Below the pieces are notes generated by a model. The model ran no database searches. It was given only the letters and a program-made list of their open reading frames with translations, and was not told the origin of the DNA. Made by a program: the position numbers and the translations under genes. 64,000 nt of DNA from Prochlorococcus sp. AG-355-N16 (lineage in GTDB: Bacteria > Cyanobacteriota > Cyanobacteriia > PCC-6307 > Cyanobiaceae), in contig QCEF01000006.1 in assembly GCA_003278545.1 (NCBI GenBank), positions 1-64,000 of the forward strand, in the 5' to 3' direction. Within the stretch, counting starts at the first letter, position 1, and each line of letters starts with the position of its first letter. Positions 16,490-27,670 of the stretch are shown in pieces.

Positions 16490-18934
16490 ATGTCTTCCAA
16501 CTATCAAACTACGGGAATAATACATACTGAACTAGGCAACTCCTATCTTTCTGATGATGCTCAAAATTTATTAAAAAGTTATTACAATTGGATAGATACA
16601 AAATATGGTGTTTCAAATGTATCTTATATCTCGACAAATGGAGAACATAACAATATTTATAGTGGGGGTAATTTAATTGATTTTAACTTCATAACAAAAA
16701 CTAGTTTTTCATATAATTCGCTTTCTAATTTTCAAACAGATGATATAAACATTACTGATAACTCCATTACTTTGTCTAGTATCTCCAATATTGAGGTTGG
16801 TGATTTTATAAATTTAGGTGGGAGTACAATTCAAGGTTCTTTACCAAGTGATCTTCCAGATCAAAATAATCTATATGTAAAAACAATTGAGGAAGTATCA
16901 TCCTCTAGCTATAAACTTACATTCTCAGAAACATATGGTGGAGAAACTTTCGATTTTACTGACCAAGGATCTCTGAACTCTGCAAGCGATACTTTTTCAA
17001 TTAATTATGCACGTAATTTAGCTCATAACTTCAATTTTAAATATGATAAATCCTCTAATGAATGGAATATTACTAATTTCACTGGTGATGTAAATAATTT
17101 CGATATAAGCAAACTAACTACTAATCCTAATTTACATTATGCGGTAACAAACAACACAGCATATATAAACCCTATTAATGGAGAAGATTACTTATATACT
17201 GCTACTAATGGTTATTCTGTAAGTCTCACAGGAACAGATGCGCCTTCCTCAAATACATTGGTTCAGAATTTAAACTCTTTAGGTATTAATTTAAGTGAGA
17301 GTACATGGGGAACTTGGATTTATGATCAAATAAGTACCCCTAATTATGGTTTAGTATCAGTTATTGGAGATTCATCACAATATAAAATAGTTATCAATTC
17401 TGATAGCTCAAACCCAGAGGTAATACAAGAGTTAGATAGACCAACAGAAAGTGGAAGTTACAAGGGTATACAGCAACTTCTTGAAGGTAAGGATGGTTCT
17501 CTTTATTATATTTTAGAGCATCAATATTATCTTGATTCTACATATTACCAAATAGATTATTCAGTAGAAAAAATTTCAACTGATAAAAGTGTTCAATCAA
17601 CAACCTTAATATCTCGAACATTTCCAAGAGATAATTCTACAGTTAATGGCATTGGCAATTATGATTATTCTTTAATTCCTGAACAAGATGGGGATATATG
17701 GCTAATTAAATCTGAGAGGGTAAATGGCATTGATGGGGATTCTGATGAAGCCCATAAAATTACAGGTTGGAGATTTAATAATTCTAATTTTGCATTATCT
17801 AGTCCGGATATTGTTATAGATTCAGTCCTTGATATGTCAAATCATTATGATACTTCATCTGGGGCATGGTTAATAGATAACGGGGGTGAAGAATATGAAC
17901 TAAATTTTTCCTACACTAATGACGATACTACGCATAATAATTTTTTAACCCAAGCAAATGATATTGAACAGACAATCGGATATGCGGTTTCAATAAATGA
18001 TAATTTCAACGTAGTTGAGAATTCTCTTTTTGTTAGATCCTTTTACTCTTATGAGGATGTGAATTGGAGCATAAGTGGAGGTGATGATGCTAGTAAATTT
18101 AAAATAAACGAAAATACAGGTTCTTTAACTTTTGTTAGTAGGCCAGATTATGAAAACCCAAACGATAGTAATAAAGATAATACTTACAGTATTTTAGTTA
18201 GATCTACAAACTCAAGTAATGTATCTATTGATCAAAAAGTTTTAGTAAATATTGTTGATACTGATGAACAATTCGGAGAGATAGAAACTGAAATTATTGG
18301 GGAAAGTAATTCATCATATAATCCAAATCCAAAAGGGAATTATTCACTGAAAGATAGTTCTCCCATAACCGTCGATTCTTACACTGTAGGTGCCAAATAT
18401 AGTCTTTCAAATATAAGAGATTACGATGGAAGTCTACATGCTGGCGACACCTTAGAGGCAACGCCAAGTTCTTATAAATATCAAGGTATATTAGATGTAA
18501 ATAAAGATACTTCTTTTGAGGCGATTTTCACAAACGAATCATCAGGGAGATGGGCAACAGCATCAATCGATTCAGAGAATGCAGAAATTAACTACAATCA
18601 ATACGGTAAGGGTGGGACAACAAGAGTAGTCGGTATTTATATTGATCCTTTAGTTACCTCAGGAGATGTTATTGCAGGGAGTGATCACGATAGTCAGAGA
18701 AGATTCCAAAATGACCTTAAGATAGATAATTTAATTGTAAAAGCTGCTGGAGATTACGATAACGATGGATTTCAAGAGGTTTATTGGAAAACAGGTGATA
18801 ATACAGCTTATCTAAGAGCATTAATGCATGCTGATGGAAATATCCAATATGCTAATTATCAAAGTGAGAAGCAGGTAAGAGACTATTTAACAAGTAATGG
18901 TTATAGCTCGGAAATTAGCGACATTGTTTCCTAA
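16490..18934 (+). CDS. 814-aa secreted protein with cadherin-like repeat and shared C-terminal module (copy F)
   Basis: 'DASKFKINENTGSLTFVSRPDYENPND…YSILVRST' cadherin-like; C-term from ~18398. Confidence 0.8.
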   Translation: MSSNYQTTGIIHTELGNSYLSDDAQNLLKSYYNWIDTKYGVSNVSYISTNGEHNNIYSGGNLIDFNFITKTSFSYNSLSNFQTDDINITDNSITLSSISNIEVGDFINLGGSTIQGSLPSDLPDQNNLYVKTIEEVSSSSYKLTFSETYGGETFDFTDQGSLNSASDTFSINYARNLAHNFNFKYDKSSNEWNITNFTGDVNNFDISKLTTNPNLHYAVTNNTAYINPINGEDYLYTATNGYSVSLTGTDAPSSNTLVQNLNSLGINLSESTWGTWIYDQISTPNYGLVSVIGDSSQYKIVINSDSSNPEVIQELDRPTESGSYKGIQQLLEGKDGSLYYILEHQYYLDSTYYQIDYSVEKISTDKSVQSTTLISRTFPRDNSTVNGIGNYDYSLIPEQDGDIWLIKSERVNGIDGDSDEAHKITGWRFNNSNFALSSPDIVIDSVLDMSNHYDTSSGAWLIDNGGEEYELNFSYTNDDTTHNNFLTQANDIEQTIGYAVSINDNFNVVENSLFVRSFYSYEDVNWSISGGDDASKFKINENTGSLTFVSRPDYENPNDSNKDNTYSILVRSTNSSNVSIDQKVLVNIVDTDEQFGEIETEIIGESNSSYNPNPKGNYSLKDSSPITVDSYTVGAKYSLSNIRDYDGSLHAGDTLEATPSSYKYQGILDVNKDTSFEAIFTNESSGRWATASIDSENAEINYNQYGKGGTTRVVGIYIDPLVTSGDVIAGSDHDSQRRFQNDLKIDNLIVKAAGDYDNDGFQEVYWKTGDNTAYLRALMHADGNIQYANYQSEKQVRDYLTSNGYSSEISDIVS

Positions 18935-19650
18935 AAAAGCTCTCCATATATTCTCTGCGAATTCCACAATTCATTATAGTTATTAGTACCTTGACAACCT
19001 AACGACTTCAAATTACCTCCAGGAGCATCTTTATTAAATGCAAAGATTGATCCATCAGGCAAAACCATTGCTTTATTCTTTTTATTATGAGTAGGTGTTA
19101 ATTCCATAAAATCTCCAATTATTACATTTTGATCTATTCCTATACTCGCTATAGCTTTACCCCATAATGTTGGGCCTGTTGGACATAAAGGGGTGAGTCC
19201 GTAATAATTATTTTTCACATTTTCGACTATAAGTTGTATTGCTTTTGAAAGTATTTTATTACCTGGTTTTGAATAAATCATCCCGCCAGCGCAAGCCCAA
19301 GAAGTTTGTGAATAAAAATTTATGTCTCGAAAAAAAACTAAATTTGTGCTTTCATCAACCTCGAATCTTTTATTTAACTTTAATCCAATATCAAAGTACC
19401 ACCCACCCATTTCATATAAAATACAAAATCTTGCGAAATCAGATTTATAAGAAAATGGAACTAAAGCTTGATATGTATTTAAAATATAAGATTCATAATA
19501 TTTACTAAGAAAACTTTTTATTAAATCATCATCAAAAAGTTTGTAACTATAATCAGGATATAAGTCTTTTACCTTATTACAGTTTTCCTGTAAATCATTG
19601 CTAAGACCATAGCCTCCTTCACTAATAAATATTTGGGCAATGTTGGACAT
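18931..19650 (-). CDS. Glycosyltransferase, DXD sugar-binding/capsular type
   Basis: 'FARFCILYEMGGWYFDIGLKL'; likely start MSNIAQIFISEGG, downstream of the ORF-track start at 19746. Confidence 0.7.
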   Translation of the reverse strand: MSNIAQIFISEGGYGLSNDLQENCNKVKDLYPDYSYKLFDDDLIKSFLSKYYESYILNTYQALVPFSYKSDFARFCILYEMGGWYFDIGLKLNKRFEVDESTNLVFFRDINFYSQTSWACAGGMIYSKPGNKILSKAIQLIVENVKNNYYGLTPLCPTGPTLWGKAIASIGIDQNVIIGDFMELTPTHNKKNKAMVLPDGSIFAFNKDAPGGNLKSLGCQGTNNYNELWNSQRIYGELF

Positions 19651-20758
19651 TTTTTTTAAGTCTTTAGAATATTCTAATAAAATTTTTAAATTTACATTTC
19701 CATATATATTTTTATTATTAAATTTAACTGCTTTTGCAGATAGCAAAAAAAATCAAAATGAAAATAGTCAAAATAATAATCAATTAAAATGGGAAAAAGT
19801 TAAAACTCAATTAAAAAATCAAAAATCAAAAATTAAATGGGAAAAATATCATAATCAATCTGATAAAGAAAACTATCAACTAGGGAATATAAAACAAAAA
19901 AATTACAATGATAAAACCAATTTATTATTGAATGAAAAATTCATAAATAACTCTGTTAATAGTTTTAATCGTTCAATAGTTATAAATGAAGAAGATGTTG
20001 GACCAGATATTTCATTTCTTGTTCCAATAGGCTTGAAATCTTCAGATCAAATGAATATAGATTTTTCCATTCGAGGATGGAGCAGAAGACCAAAAGATTC
20101 AAATTTATTTGCTTGGAATAACGGAGATGCAGTGGGACAAGTATTTCTAAATATTTTCAAAAATCCAAAATATAGCGTTGGTTTGAATTTAGGGGTTAGA
20201 AGTCTATATTCAGGTTCTCAATTTATTGGGGGATCAAGTGCTATTGGGGAAGGGGTATCTATGGGTTTTAGATTTGACCGAGCTCTTTCAGATTCTTCAG
20301 GACTAGCATTGGGTGCAGAACAGTTAATACATTTTGATGATCTAACTGATACTGGAAGAGATATTTATATTACGTACTCGAAAGCTTTCTGGAATAAAAA
20401 AGATGAAAATGTTTTTCCCTTAACTGTTCTAACTGGTGGTATAGGAACAGGTTATTTAGCATTATGGGAAGATACTAAATTTGCATGTTCTGATCTAATG
20501 GGAGGTGCGGCAGTAAGTATTAATAAATATCATCCGCTATGTTGGGGACCATTTGGTGCTGTTTCATTCGTATTTAATGATAAATTTTCATCATTCATTG
20601 AATATAATAATTACTCATTTATGATAGGAAGTTCACTTGCACCAACTAATAAAATCAGATTCACATTTGGTTTTACTTTAGCTGAATCTTTCGATGATTA
20701 TAAATTTAAGAATTTTGATGAATTAAGATGGTTTAGTAGAATTAGTTTAGGATTTTAA
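19640..20758 (+). CDS. Predicted outer-membrane beta-barrel protein
   Basis: Signal-peptide-like N-term; repeated amphipathic strands; terminal 'RISLGF' aromatic ending. Confidence 0.5.
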   Translation: MLDIFFKSLEYSNKIFKFTFPYIFLLLNLTAFADSKKNQNENSQNNNQLKWEKVKTQLKNQKSKIKWEKYHNQSDKENYQLGNIKQKNYNDKTNLLLNEKFINNSVNSFNRSIVINEEDVGPDISFLVPIGLKSSDQMNIDFSIRGWSRRPKDSNLFAWNNGDAVGQVFLNIFKNPKYSVGLNLGVRSLYSGSQFIGGSSAIGEGVSMGFRFDRALSDSSGLALGAEQLIHFDDLTDTGRDIYITYSKAFWNKKDENVFPLTVLTGGIGTGYLALWEDTKFACSDLMGGAAVSINKYHPLCWGPFGAVSFVFNDKFSSFIEYNNYSFMIGSSLAPTNKIRFTFGFTLAESFDDYKFKNFDELRWFSRISLGF

Positions 20759-20777
20759 TTATTTGATGATATTTTTT

Positions 20778-22262
20778 CTAAAGTTTTGAGTAAAATCTAG
20801 CTAATTGATTGGAAAAATTATCTAAAATTTTATTAGATATTTCTTTATATCTTTTTATTCTGTTAAATCTTTTTTCTTCTGCATCAAGAATATTAACATA
20901 ACCTTTCTTTAAAAAAATATTGGTCCATTGAATTTCAGATTCTGGTGAGTATAGTTCCAAATAAGAATTAAAATCATACAATTCTAAAATTTCTTTATGT
21001 GATAAACAATTGCTTGCGAAACAAGGCAACCCTAAGCAACATGCATCTAATACTGGAATTCCAAATCCTTCAATTATTGATGGGCTAAGAAGACATAATG
21101 CATTTAGATATAAAGTGCTTTTTAAAGTTTCACTTATGTAATCCGTTAATATAATTCCAGGATTATTAATAATAATTTTCTTTAATTTTTTGCTGTATGA
21201 ATCATTCTTTAGTTTTCCAGTTATAACCAAGCAAATACCATCCTTCTGTAAATTAGAATTCTGGTAAGCATTAACTAATAGAAAAACATTTTTCCTTGAA
21301 TCTATACTTGCATTAAAAAGAAAATATTTAAATGGTTTAATAGGTAACTTTTTTACTTTATTTATAGTATTTAATATATTTTCATAGATAATTTGATCTT
21401 CAATTTCCTCAAATAATAAAGTTGGAGGTTGAGTAATGACAGTATCTTCTAAAATATCATTTTTAAAATTTCTAGCATTAGGTGATTTACTAAACATATT
21501 AAATTTAAATTTATTTCTTGAAATTCCCGATACGAAAATGTTATTTGAATATATGCAACTTTTTAGCATTTTTGAAAAGGAATTTACCATTATTTTATTA
21601 GGTTCATATTCAAGAGGAATAAGATCATGGATTGTTTGTATAAGAATCTTATTTCTAGAATTTTTACAGAGATTTAGATTTAAAGGTGCAGATGTAATTA
21701 TTGAGTCAAAGTTTTCTAAATCAATTTTAATTTGATTATTAAATGGAAGTAAAGATGAAAATTTACAATTTTCGTAAATATAAGGCGCTAAATAAAAACC
21801 CTCAACATGTCTTAAATACGAAGTTCTTTCTACATTAATATAAGGATTGTCTTTTTTATTAGAAAAAATTACTTTTAGAGAATTAGATGGAGTATATGAT
21901 TTATAAAAGAAAATAATTTTAAAAATAAAAATTAGATTTATATAATTTTGATATAAAAAATCAATTATTTTTAAAAATTTATTTCTTCTAAATTCTATTT
22001 TTAAATTAGGTTTTTTTTCTACACCTTTACTTAAATAATCAGAAATAAAAGTGGAAATTATACTATTTTTAAAATTTTCATTATATTTTTTGAACTTTAA
22101 TTTATTAAAATCCATACCAACCAACAACCAAATTTCGGCTTCAGCTTTATTGAGGGCTAGTATTAATGATTTTGTATAAGATGCAATTCCTCTATGCTCT
22201 TTATTTTCAAGTTCTTGAATGGTAACTAATATTTTTTTTCCCTTTAATGAGCTCATAGTCAA
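20778..22262 (-). CDS. GT4-type glycosyltransferase family 1 protein
   Basis: 'LSPSIIEGFGIPVLDACCLGLPCFASN' motif. Confidence 0.8.
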   Translation of the reverse strand: MTMSSLKGKKILVTIQELENKEHRGIASYTKSLILALNKAEAEIWLLVGMDFNKLKFKKYNENFKNSIISTFISDYLSKGVEKKPNLKIEFRRNKFLKIIDFLYQNYINLIFIFKIIFFYKSYTPSNSLKVIFSNKKDNPYINVERTSYLRHVEGFYLAPYIYENCKFSSLLPFNNQIKIDLENFDSIITSAPLNLNLCKNSRNKILIQTIHDLIPLEYEPNKIMVNSFSKMLKSCIYSNNIFVSGISRNKFKFNMFSKSPNARNFKNDILEDTVITQPPTLLFEEIEDQIIYENILNTINKVKKLPIKPFKYFLFNASIDSRKNVFLLVNAYQNSNLQKDGICLVITGKLKNDSYSKKLKKIIINNPGIILTDYISETLKSTLYLNALCLLSPSIIEGFGIPVLDACCLGLPCFASNCLSHKEILELYDFNSYLELYSPESEIQWTNIFLKKGYVNILDAEEKRFNRIKRYKEISNKILDNFSNQLARFYSKL

Positions 22263-22334
22263 AGATGATTGAATATATAATACTTTATGATGGGTTTTAC
22301 TAATTTAAGAAAATTAATCATTAATTCTCTTAAA

Positions 22335-23495
22335 TTAAAGTTGTTGAATTGATCTAGATTTATCTGTAAAAAGATTAAATAATAATTGTAAATAACTTAG
22401 CCTTCTTAACTTTATATTTGCAGAAAGAGACATTCCTGGCTTCAAAGGTAAATTCTTGCCTGAATTTAATTCTATAAGTTGATTATTTAAAGTAACTTTT
22501 ACTTCATAAAAAAGATTATTATCTCTATCATCAATTTTCCTAGAATTTGCACTTATAAAGCTAATTATCCCCTCAACCCCTCCAAAATCTGCTGCTGGAT
22601 AGGAATCTATGTTTAATTCTACTTCCTGTCCTGTAAGAATAAAGCCTATATCTTTTGAATTTATAAAAACTAAAGCCTCTAAATTTTCCTGAGGTACTAT
22701 CTTAAGAATATCTTGATTTGCGCCTATCACAAATCCCTTATCCTTTGCATTTATATCGTAAACATAGCCAGATATTGGACTTTTTATTATCGAGTATTTA
22801 AGAATATCTTCTATTTCTTCTAATTGAGTTTTGTAATTAAAAAGATTATCTTGAATAAATTTAATTTCTTGACTTAATTCGGATGTTTTAACTTTAATAA
22901 GGACTTTTTTATTCCTTAGATCATTTAAATAATTTAAAACTTTTATTTTTTGCGCATCGTAATCAATCTTAGAGATTGCCCCTTCATCATAAACACTTGA
23001 AAATTTATCTAAATTATCTCTTTCTATTGAAAGAACTGAATTAATTTCATTTATTTCATTTTTTAAAATAAGAACAGAATTTTCTAATTCGGATTTTTTT
23101 AATTTTAATTCTTCTTCTTTTAACAAAATTTTTTCTATTAAATTTTGCTTTGTTTCTATATTTAAATCATCATTAATTTTCAACAATTTTTCATCTTTCT
23201 CTACTAGATTTCCTTCATTAACATATACCTCTTCAACAACACCTGAAATTGGTAATTTTATTGATCTTACTCTAGTGGTTGGTTGTAATTCACCATTAGC
23301 AATAACTATTTGATCAGTCTTAGCAAAAATCAACCAAAAAAAAGTTAATCCGCTTAAACCTATAATGGACAAAGTAATAGTATTTGCAATTTTTTTACTT
23401 TGTTCTAAATGTAGGTTTTGGTAATTATTTTCTTCATCATGACTAGTTGATATAAATCTTCTATATTTACTTTTTAAATATTTAAAGATATTCAT
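22335..23495 (-). CDS. HlyD-family type I secretion periplasmic adaptor
   Basis: N-term TM; 'PTTRVRSIKLPISGVVEEVYVNEGNLVEKDEKLLKI'; 'KPGMSLSANIKL'; overlaps the ABC gene by one base. Confidence 0.9.
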   Translation of the reverse strand: MNIFKYLKSKYRRFISTSHDEENNYQNLHLEQSKKIANTITLSIIGLSGLTFFWLIFAKTDQIVIANGELQPTTRVRSIKLPISGVVEEVYVNEGNLVEKDEKLLKINDDLNIETKQNLIEKILLKEEELKLKKSELENSVLILKNEINEINSVLSIERDNLDKFSSVYDEGAISKIDYDAQKIKVLNYLNDLRNKKVLIKVKTSELSQEIKFIQDNLFNYKTQLEEIEDILKYSIIKSPISGYVYDINAKDKGFVIGANQDILKIVPQENLEALVFINSKDIGFILTGQEVELNIDSYPAADFGGVEGIISFISANSRKIDDRDNNLFYEVKVTLNNQLIELNSGKNLPLKPGMSLSANIKLRRLSYLQLLFNLFTDKSRSIQQL

Positions 23496-26389
23496 TATTC
23501 AAATTTATTTTCAATAGACATTGCGTAAAAAAGGCCTCTTTGATTTATTAGCTTAGAGAAATTTCCCTCTTCAACAATTTGCCCATTAGACATTAAAAGA
23601 ATCTTTTCAACATTTACCAAATTTGTAATTCTGTGAGTAACAAAAATAACAGTACAATTTTCATTCATTTTATAAATATTTCTTAAAACCTCTTTCTCTG
23701 TTATAAAATCTAGTGCACTAGTTGCTTCATCTAAAATTAATATTTTTGGCTTATTTATTAAAGCTCTTGCAATAGCAATTCTTTGTTTTTGGCCTCCTGA
23801 TAAAGATCCTCCTCTTTCTTCAATATGTGTACTATAACCATTCTCTAAATTCATAATAAATTCATGCGCACACGCTCTCTTTGCTGCCTCTACTATTTCA
23901 TTTTTATTAATTCCTGGATCAGAAATACTTATGTTTTCTAAAACGGTTCCAGTTATTAGATTAGGTTCTTGTGAAACAAATCCAATCTGTCTTCTTAGAG
24001 AAGATAATTCAACTTTTTGAATATCAATATCATCAATTAATATTCTCCCATTATTTGGCTTATAAAGCCTTGCTAGCAGTTTAACAAATGTACTTTTGCC
24101 ACTTCCACTTCTCCCTACTATCCCAATTAAAGATTTACTTTTTAGTTCCACATTAATATTATCTAATATCTTATTTCCATTACCATGATATGTATAATCG
24201 ACCTTCTGATATTTAATTTCACCTTTAATTTCTGGCATTGAAATATTATTTTTATCCAAAACATTTGATTCTGCTTCTTGATTAATTACATCCCCAAGCC
24301 TCTCAAAAGATACTTTAAGTTCTTCAAATCTTTGTGATAAGGAAGAAAGCCTAAGAATTGGTTGAGTAACGTAACCAGAAATAATTCTAAAAGCGATTAA
24401 TTGTCCCAACGTTAATTGTCCCTTAAGCACCATTGAAGCTCCAACCCATAAAACAATAATTTGAGATATTTTTTGCAGTAAAGATGAACTTTCGGAGAGT
24501 ATTGTTCCTGTAATTGTTTTATTGAAAATCTTTTGTATAAAATTTGTATAATTTTCAAACCATTTTTTAAATGTATTATTTTCAATATTTTGAGTTTTTA
24601 TTGTTTGAATAACATTCATTGATTCAATCAAATGATTTTGAGTATTTGCATTTGATTCGGCGACTTTACGATATTGGTTTTTAAATAATGGAACCCCTAA
24701 AATGGTAATTACTATTTGTATTGGCAATACTGATAATGCAATAAGAGTTAAAATCCAACTATAAATTAACATTATGCATATATAAATAATTGAGAATAAA
24801 GCATCTATAATTGTTGTTAAAGTTTGTCCAGTAAAAAAATCTCTAATTTTTTCTAATTCAGAAATTTTTGTACTTAATTCTCCCACTCTCCTTTTTGAGA
24901 AAAAATTTAGTGGTAATTTAAATAAATGAGAAATAATCTCACTTCCTAAATCCAAATCAATTCTATTTGTGGTATCAACTAATAAAAAAGTTCTTAATGA
25001 TCTTAGAATAGATTCAAAAATAGTAACAAGAAAAAGAGCTACGCCAATAATTTGCAAAGTATTCAAACTTCTTTGACTTATCACTTTATCAATGATTACT
25101 TGTATTAAAAGAGGGTTAGCCAAAGAAAGTAATTGAACTACAAAAGAAGCAAGCAAAAGTTTTATAAAAATATTTCTATATTTTTTTAAAAATGGAATAA
25201 TCCAATTAATTCCAAATTTATTTATATGACTTTTCATACTTCTTTTTGGAATAAGAACATTACTTATTTCTGGGAAAGAATTTTCTAATTGCGATTTTTT
25301 TATAACTACTTTTCCAAATTTTGGAGATATTAAAACAAATTTTTCAACATTGGCTTCGCTTACAATGCATATATGTTCTTTGTAAAAAATTAAGCTATTT
25401 TTTTTTAACCTAAGGAGATTATTTCTATTTACATATGCATCTCCAATTATAAATCCATTTTGCAAAAGAATTTCACCTAAAATTTCTAAAGTTAAGATAT
25501 TTTTTTTTGATAATTTTTTTGCAAGAACTTCATCTAAAGATTCATAAGAGAATTTAACTTTATATTGCTTACAAATCATTTTTAAACAAGCCAAGCCTTC
25601 TTCAAAGGGGCCATCTCCATTAATGTATATTTCTTCATTTTTCAATCCGCCAAGATTAATTGCCGAAGGTAAAGGTAATATTGGTGAATTATTTTCATCA
25701 GTAATTTCAGTATTAATATCATCTAATATCTTGTATAAAATATTTCTATTAATTTCTAATATTCTTAAGTCTATCTTATCTATATATTTTTTTCTTAAAT
25801 CGTTAGAATTTATTTGGTCTCCAATTATTTTTTGTTTTACATTATTTGAACCTAGAATATAGATATTATCTTTATCACAAGATCTTTCTAAATTATTTTT
25901 AAGTTTAATATTATTTTTTAATTTTTTGGATGATTCAAAAATTTTATTAAAGTCGTTATCCTCAGATTTATTTAACTTTAATATAAGATCTATAACCTCT
26001 ATAAGTTGAATACCAATAGTAAATTTCTGATTTTTATTATTGTTAATAATCTTAATTATTAATTCATCAGGAATGCATAATAATTTAATTTCTGTTATTG
26101 CGATTACCTCTTCAATTGGTGAATTTCTTAAATAAGAAATTAATCCAATCCAATCAAATTTTTTTAACTTTTCTATTGTATAAAAATCATTTTTATAATT
26201 AAATGTAATCCTTGCATTGCCTTCTAGAATAAAAAATACTTCTGACTGGATATTTTCCTTATTAGAAAGAATTGTTCCTGGTTTAAATTTTTTTATAGAA
26301 GTTGATTCTTTTATTTCTAAAATTAATTCTTTATCAAGACTTTTTATCCAGTTAAGCTTAAATATATCTTCCCAATCTTTTTTATTCAT
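23495..26389 (-). CDS. Type I secretion ABC exporter: N-terminal cNMP-binding-like domain, C39-like domain (catalytic Cys apparently absent), TMD, ATPase
   Basis: 'ILSNKENIQSEVFFILEGNARI'; 'FEEGLACLKMICKQYKVKFS'; 'GIVGRSGSGKSTFVKLLARL'; 'LSGGQKQRIAIARAL'. Confidence 0.9.
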   Translation of the reverse strand: MNKKDWEDIFKLNWIKSLDKELILEIKESTSIKKFKPGTILSNKENIQSEVFFILEGNARITFNYKNDFYTIEKLKKFDWIGLISYLRNSPIEEVIAITEIKLLCIPDELIIKIINNNKNQKFTIGIQLIEVIDLILKLNKSEDNDFNKIFESSKKLKNNIKLKNNLERSCDKDNIYILGSNNVKQKIIGDQINSNDLRKKYIDKIDLRILEINRNILYKILDDINTEITDENNSPILPLPSAINLGGLKNEEIYINGDGPFEEGLACLKMICKQYKVKFSYESLDEVLAKKLSKKNILTLEILGEILLQNGFIIGDAYVNRNNLLRLKKNSLIFYKEHICIVSEANVEKFVLISPKFGKVVIKKSQLENSFPEISNVLIPKRSMKSHINKFGINWIIPFLKKYRNIFIKLLLASFVVQLLSLANPLLIQVIIDKVISQRSLNTLQIIGVALFLVTIFESILRSLRTFLLVDTTNRIDLDLGSEIISHLFKLPLNFFSKRRVGELSTKISELEKIRDFFTGQTLTTIIDALFSIIYICIMLIYSWILTLIALSVLPIQIVITILGVPLFKNQYRKVAESNANTQNHLIESMNVIQTIKTQNIENNTFKKWFENYTNFIQKIFNKTITGTILSESSSLLQKISQIIVLWVGASMVLKGQLTLGQLIAFRIISGYVTQPILRLSSLSQRFEELKVSFERLGDVINQEAESNVLDKNNISMPEIKGEIKYQKVDYTYHGNGNKILDNINVELKSKSLIGIVGRSGSGKSTFVKLLARLYKPNNGRILIDDIDIQKVELSSLRRQIGFVSQEPNLITGTVLENISISDPGINKNEIVEAAKRACAHEFIMNLENGYSTHIEERGGSLSGGQKQRIAIARALINKPKILILDEATSALDFITEKEVLRNIYKMNENCTVIFVTHRITNLVNVEKILLMSNGQIVEEGNFSKLINQRGLFYAMSIENKFE

Positions 26390-26536
26390 TATTATTGGTA
26401 AATAAAATTTTATAAACTATCAATTAATTTTCCAATTATATAAAATACTTGTACAAATACCAACCCATCTAGAAAAACCTTTACTCAATTCTGTAGTAGA
26501 ATAAAATCATATTAATTAAAACAATAAATATATTAA

Positions 26537-27619
26537 GTGCTAAAAAATCGAATCATTTTTAATGGTAGTTATTTTTCAAAAAAACCTAATGGTATTTCTT
26601 TAGTTTCTCGTGAGTTAGCAAAGTCTATAAATCCGAATTTAATGACTCTATTAGCGCCATTCTCTGACAACCAAACTAATTTTCAAAAGATATCTGATAA
26701 ACTTTCCCCTGATTTTGGTCTTTACTCCCATGCTAGAAGATTATTCTGGAACCAATTCCATCTAGGTAATTATCTAAAAAAAGAAAAAGATTCAATTCTC
26801 CTTTCACCTCTACCAGAAGCTCCTATCTTTAGAGGTATTCAATCAATAGTCTTGGTGCATGATCTTCTCCCATTAAGAATACCCTACTTAACACCTTTGC
26901 TTCCTTATCATTTATTCTACGTTCCAATAGTTTTAAAAAATGCCACAAAAGTACTCTGCAACTCTTTAGCGACAGCAACTGAAGTTCATGAAAAATTAAA
27001 TATTTCGCATAAAAAAATTGAAATTGTAAAATTAGGGTTCAATCGCAATACTCTGAAACCGCTTAAAAGAGTTAAAGAAAATTTTTTTCTAATTATTGCA
27101 AGACATGCTCCACATAAAAACATTCCAAGAATTTTAAAGGCATTCTGCAATTTAAAGAAGTTCAACAAATCAACAAAAGATTTAAGATTAAAAATTGTTG
27201 GACAATATAATAAGAAATTCACCCCAAGTTACATTAAATTATCTTATAAGCTTGGTATAGAAAAATATTGCGATTGGATATATTTGATTTCTGAAAATGA
27301 AAAACTTGAATTATTGAACAGATGTCAGGCATTAATCATAGCAAGTCTTTGGGAAGGCTTTGGATTGCCTGCTTTAGAGGCAATGGCTTGTGGTACTTTA
27401 GTTATTGCATCTAACAAAGGAGCACTTCCAGAAATATTAAATAATAATGGAATATTAATTGATCCTAATAATTTATCTTCAATAGAAGCTGGTATGAAAA
27501 GGGCTTTAAATGATGAATTACTTAGAGATGAATTTAGAGCAACTGGCCCGTTAATTGCTAATAAGTTTTGTTGGAAAACTACTGCAAAACAAATTGAAGA
27601 AATCATATCTGAGATTTAA
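26537..27619 (+). CDS. GT4-type glycosyltransferase
   Basis: 'ASLWEGFGLPALEAMACGTLVIASNKGALPEI'; GTG start. Confidence 0.85.
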   Translation: MLKNRIIFNGSYFSKKPNGISLVSRELAKSINPNLMTLLAPFSDNQTNFQKISDKLSPDFGLYSHARRLFWNQFHLGNYLKKEKDSILLSPLPEAPIFRGIQSIVLVHDLLPLRIPYLTPLLPYHLFYVPIVLKNATKVLCNSLATATEVHEKLNISHKKIEIVKLGFNRNTLKPLKRVKENFFLIIARHAPHKNIPRILKAFCNLKKFNKSTKDLRLKIVGQYNKKFTPSYIKLSYKLGIEKYCDWIYLISENEKLELLNRCQALIIASLWEGFGLPALEAMACGTLVIASNKGALPEILNNNGILIDPNNLSSIEAGMKRALNDELLRDEFRATGPLIANKFCWKTTAKQIEEIISEI

Positions 27620-27670
27620 GCTGGGAAGTATTATTAATATTTAAATTAATTTTAAGAGATTATTTTATCC

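Noticed and set aside
19640-20758. TolC-like outer-membrane partner for the T1SS
   Set aside because: Predicted beta-barrel with strand-rich sequence, lacks TolC-like helical repeats; TolC probably lies elsewhere
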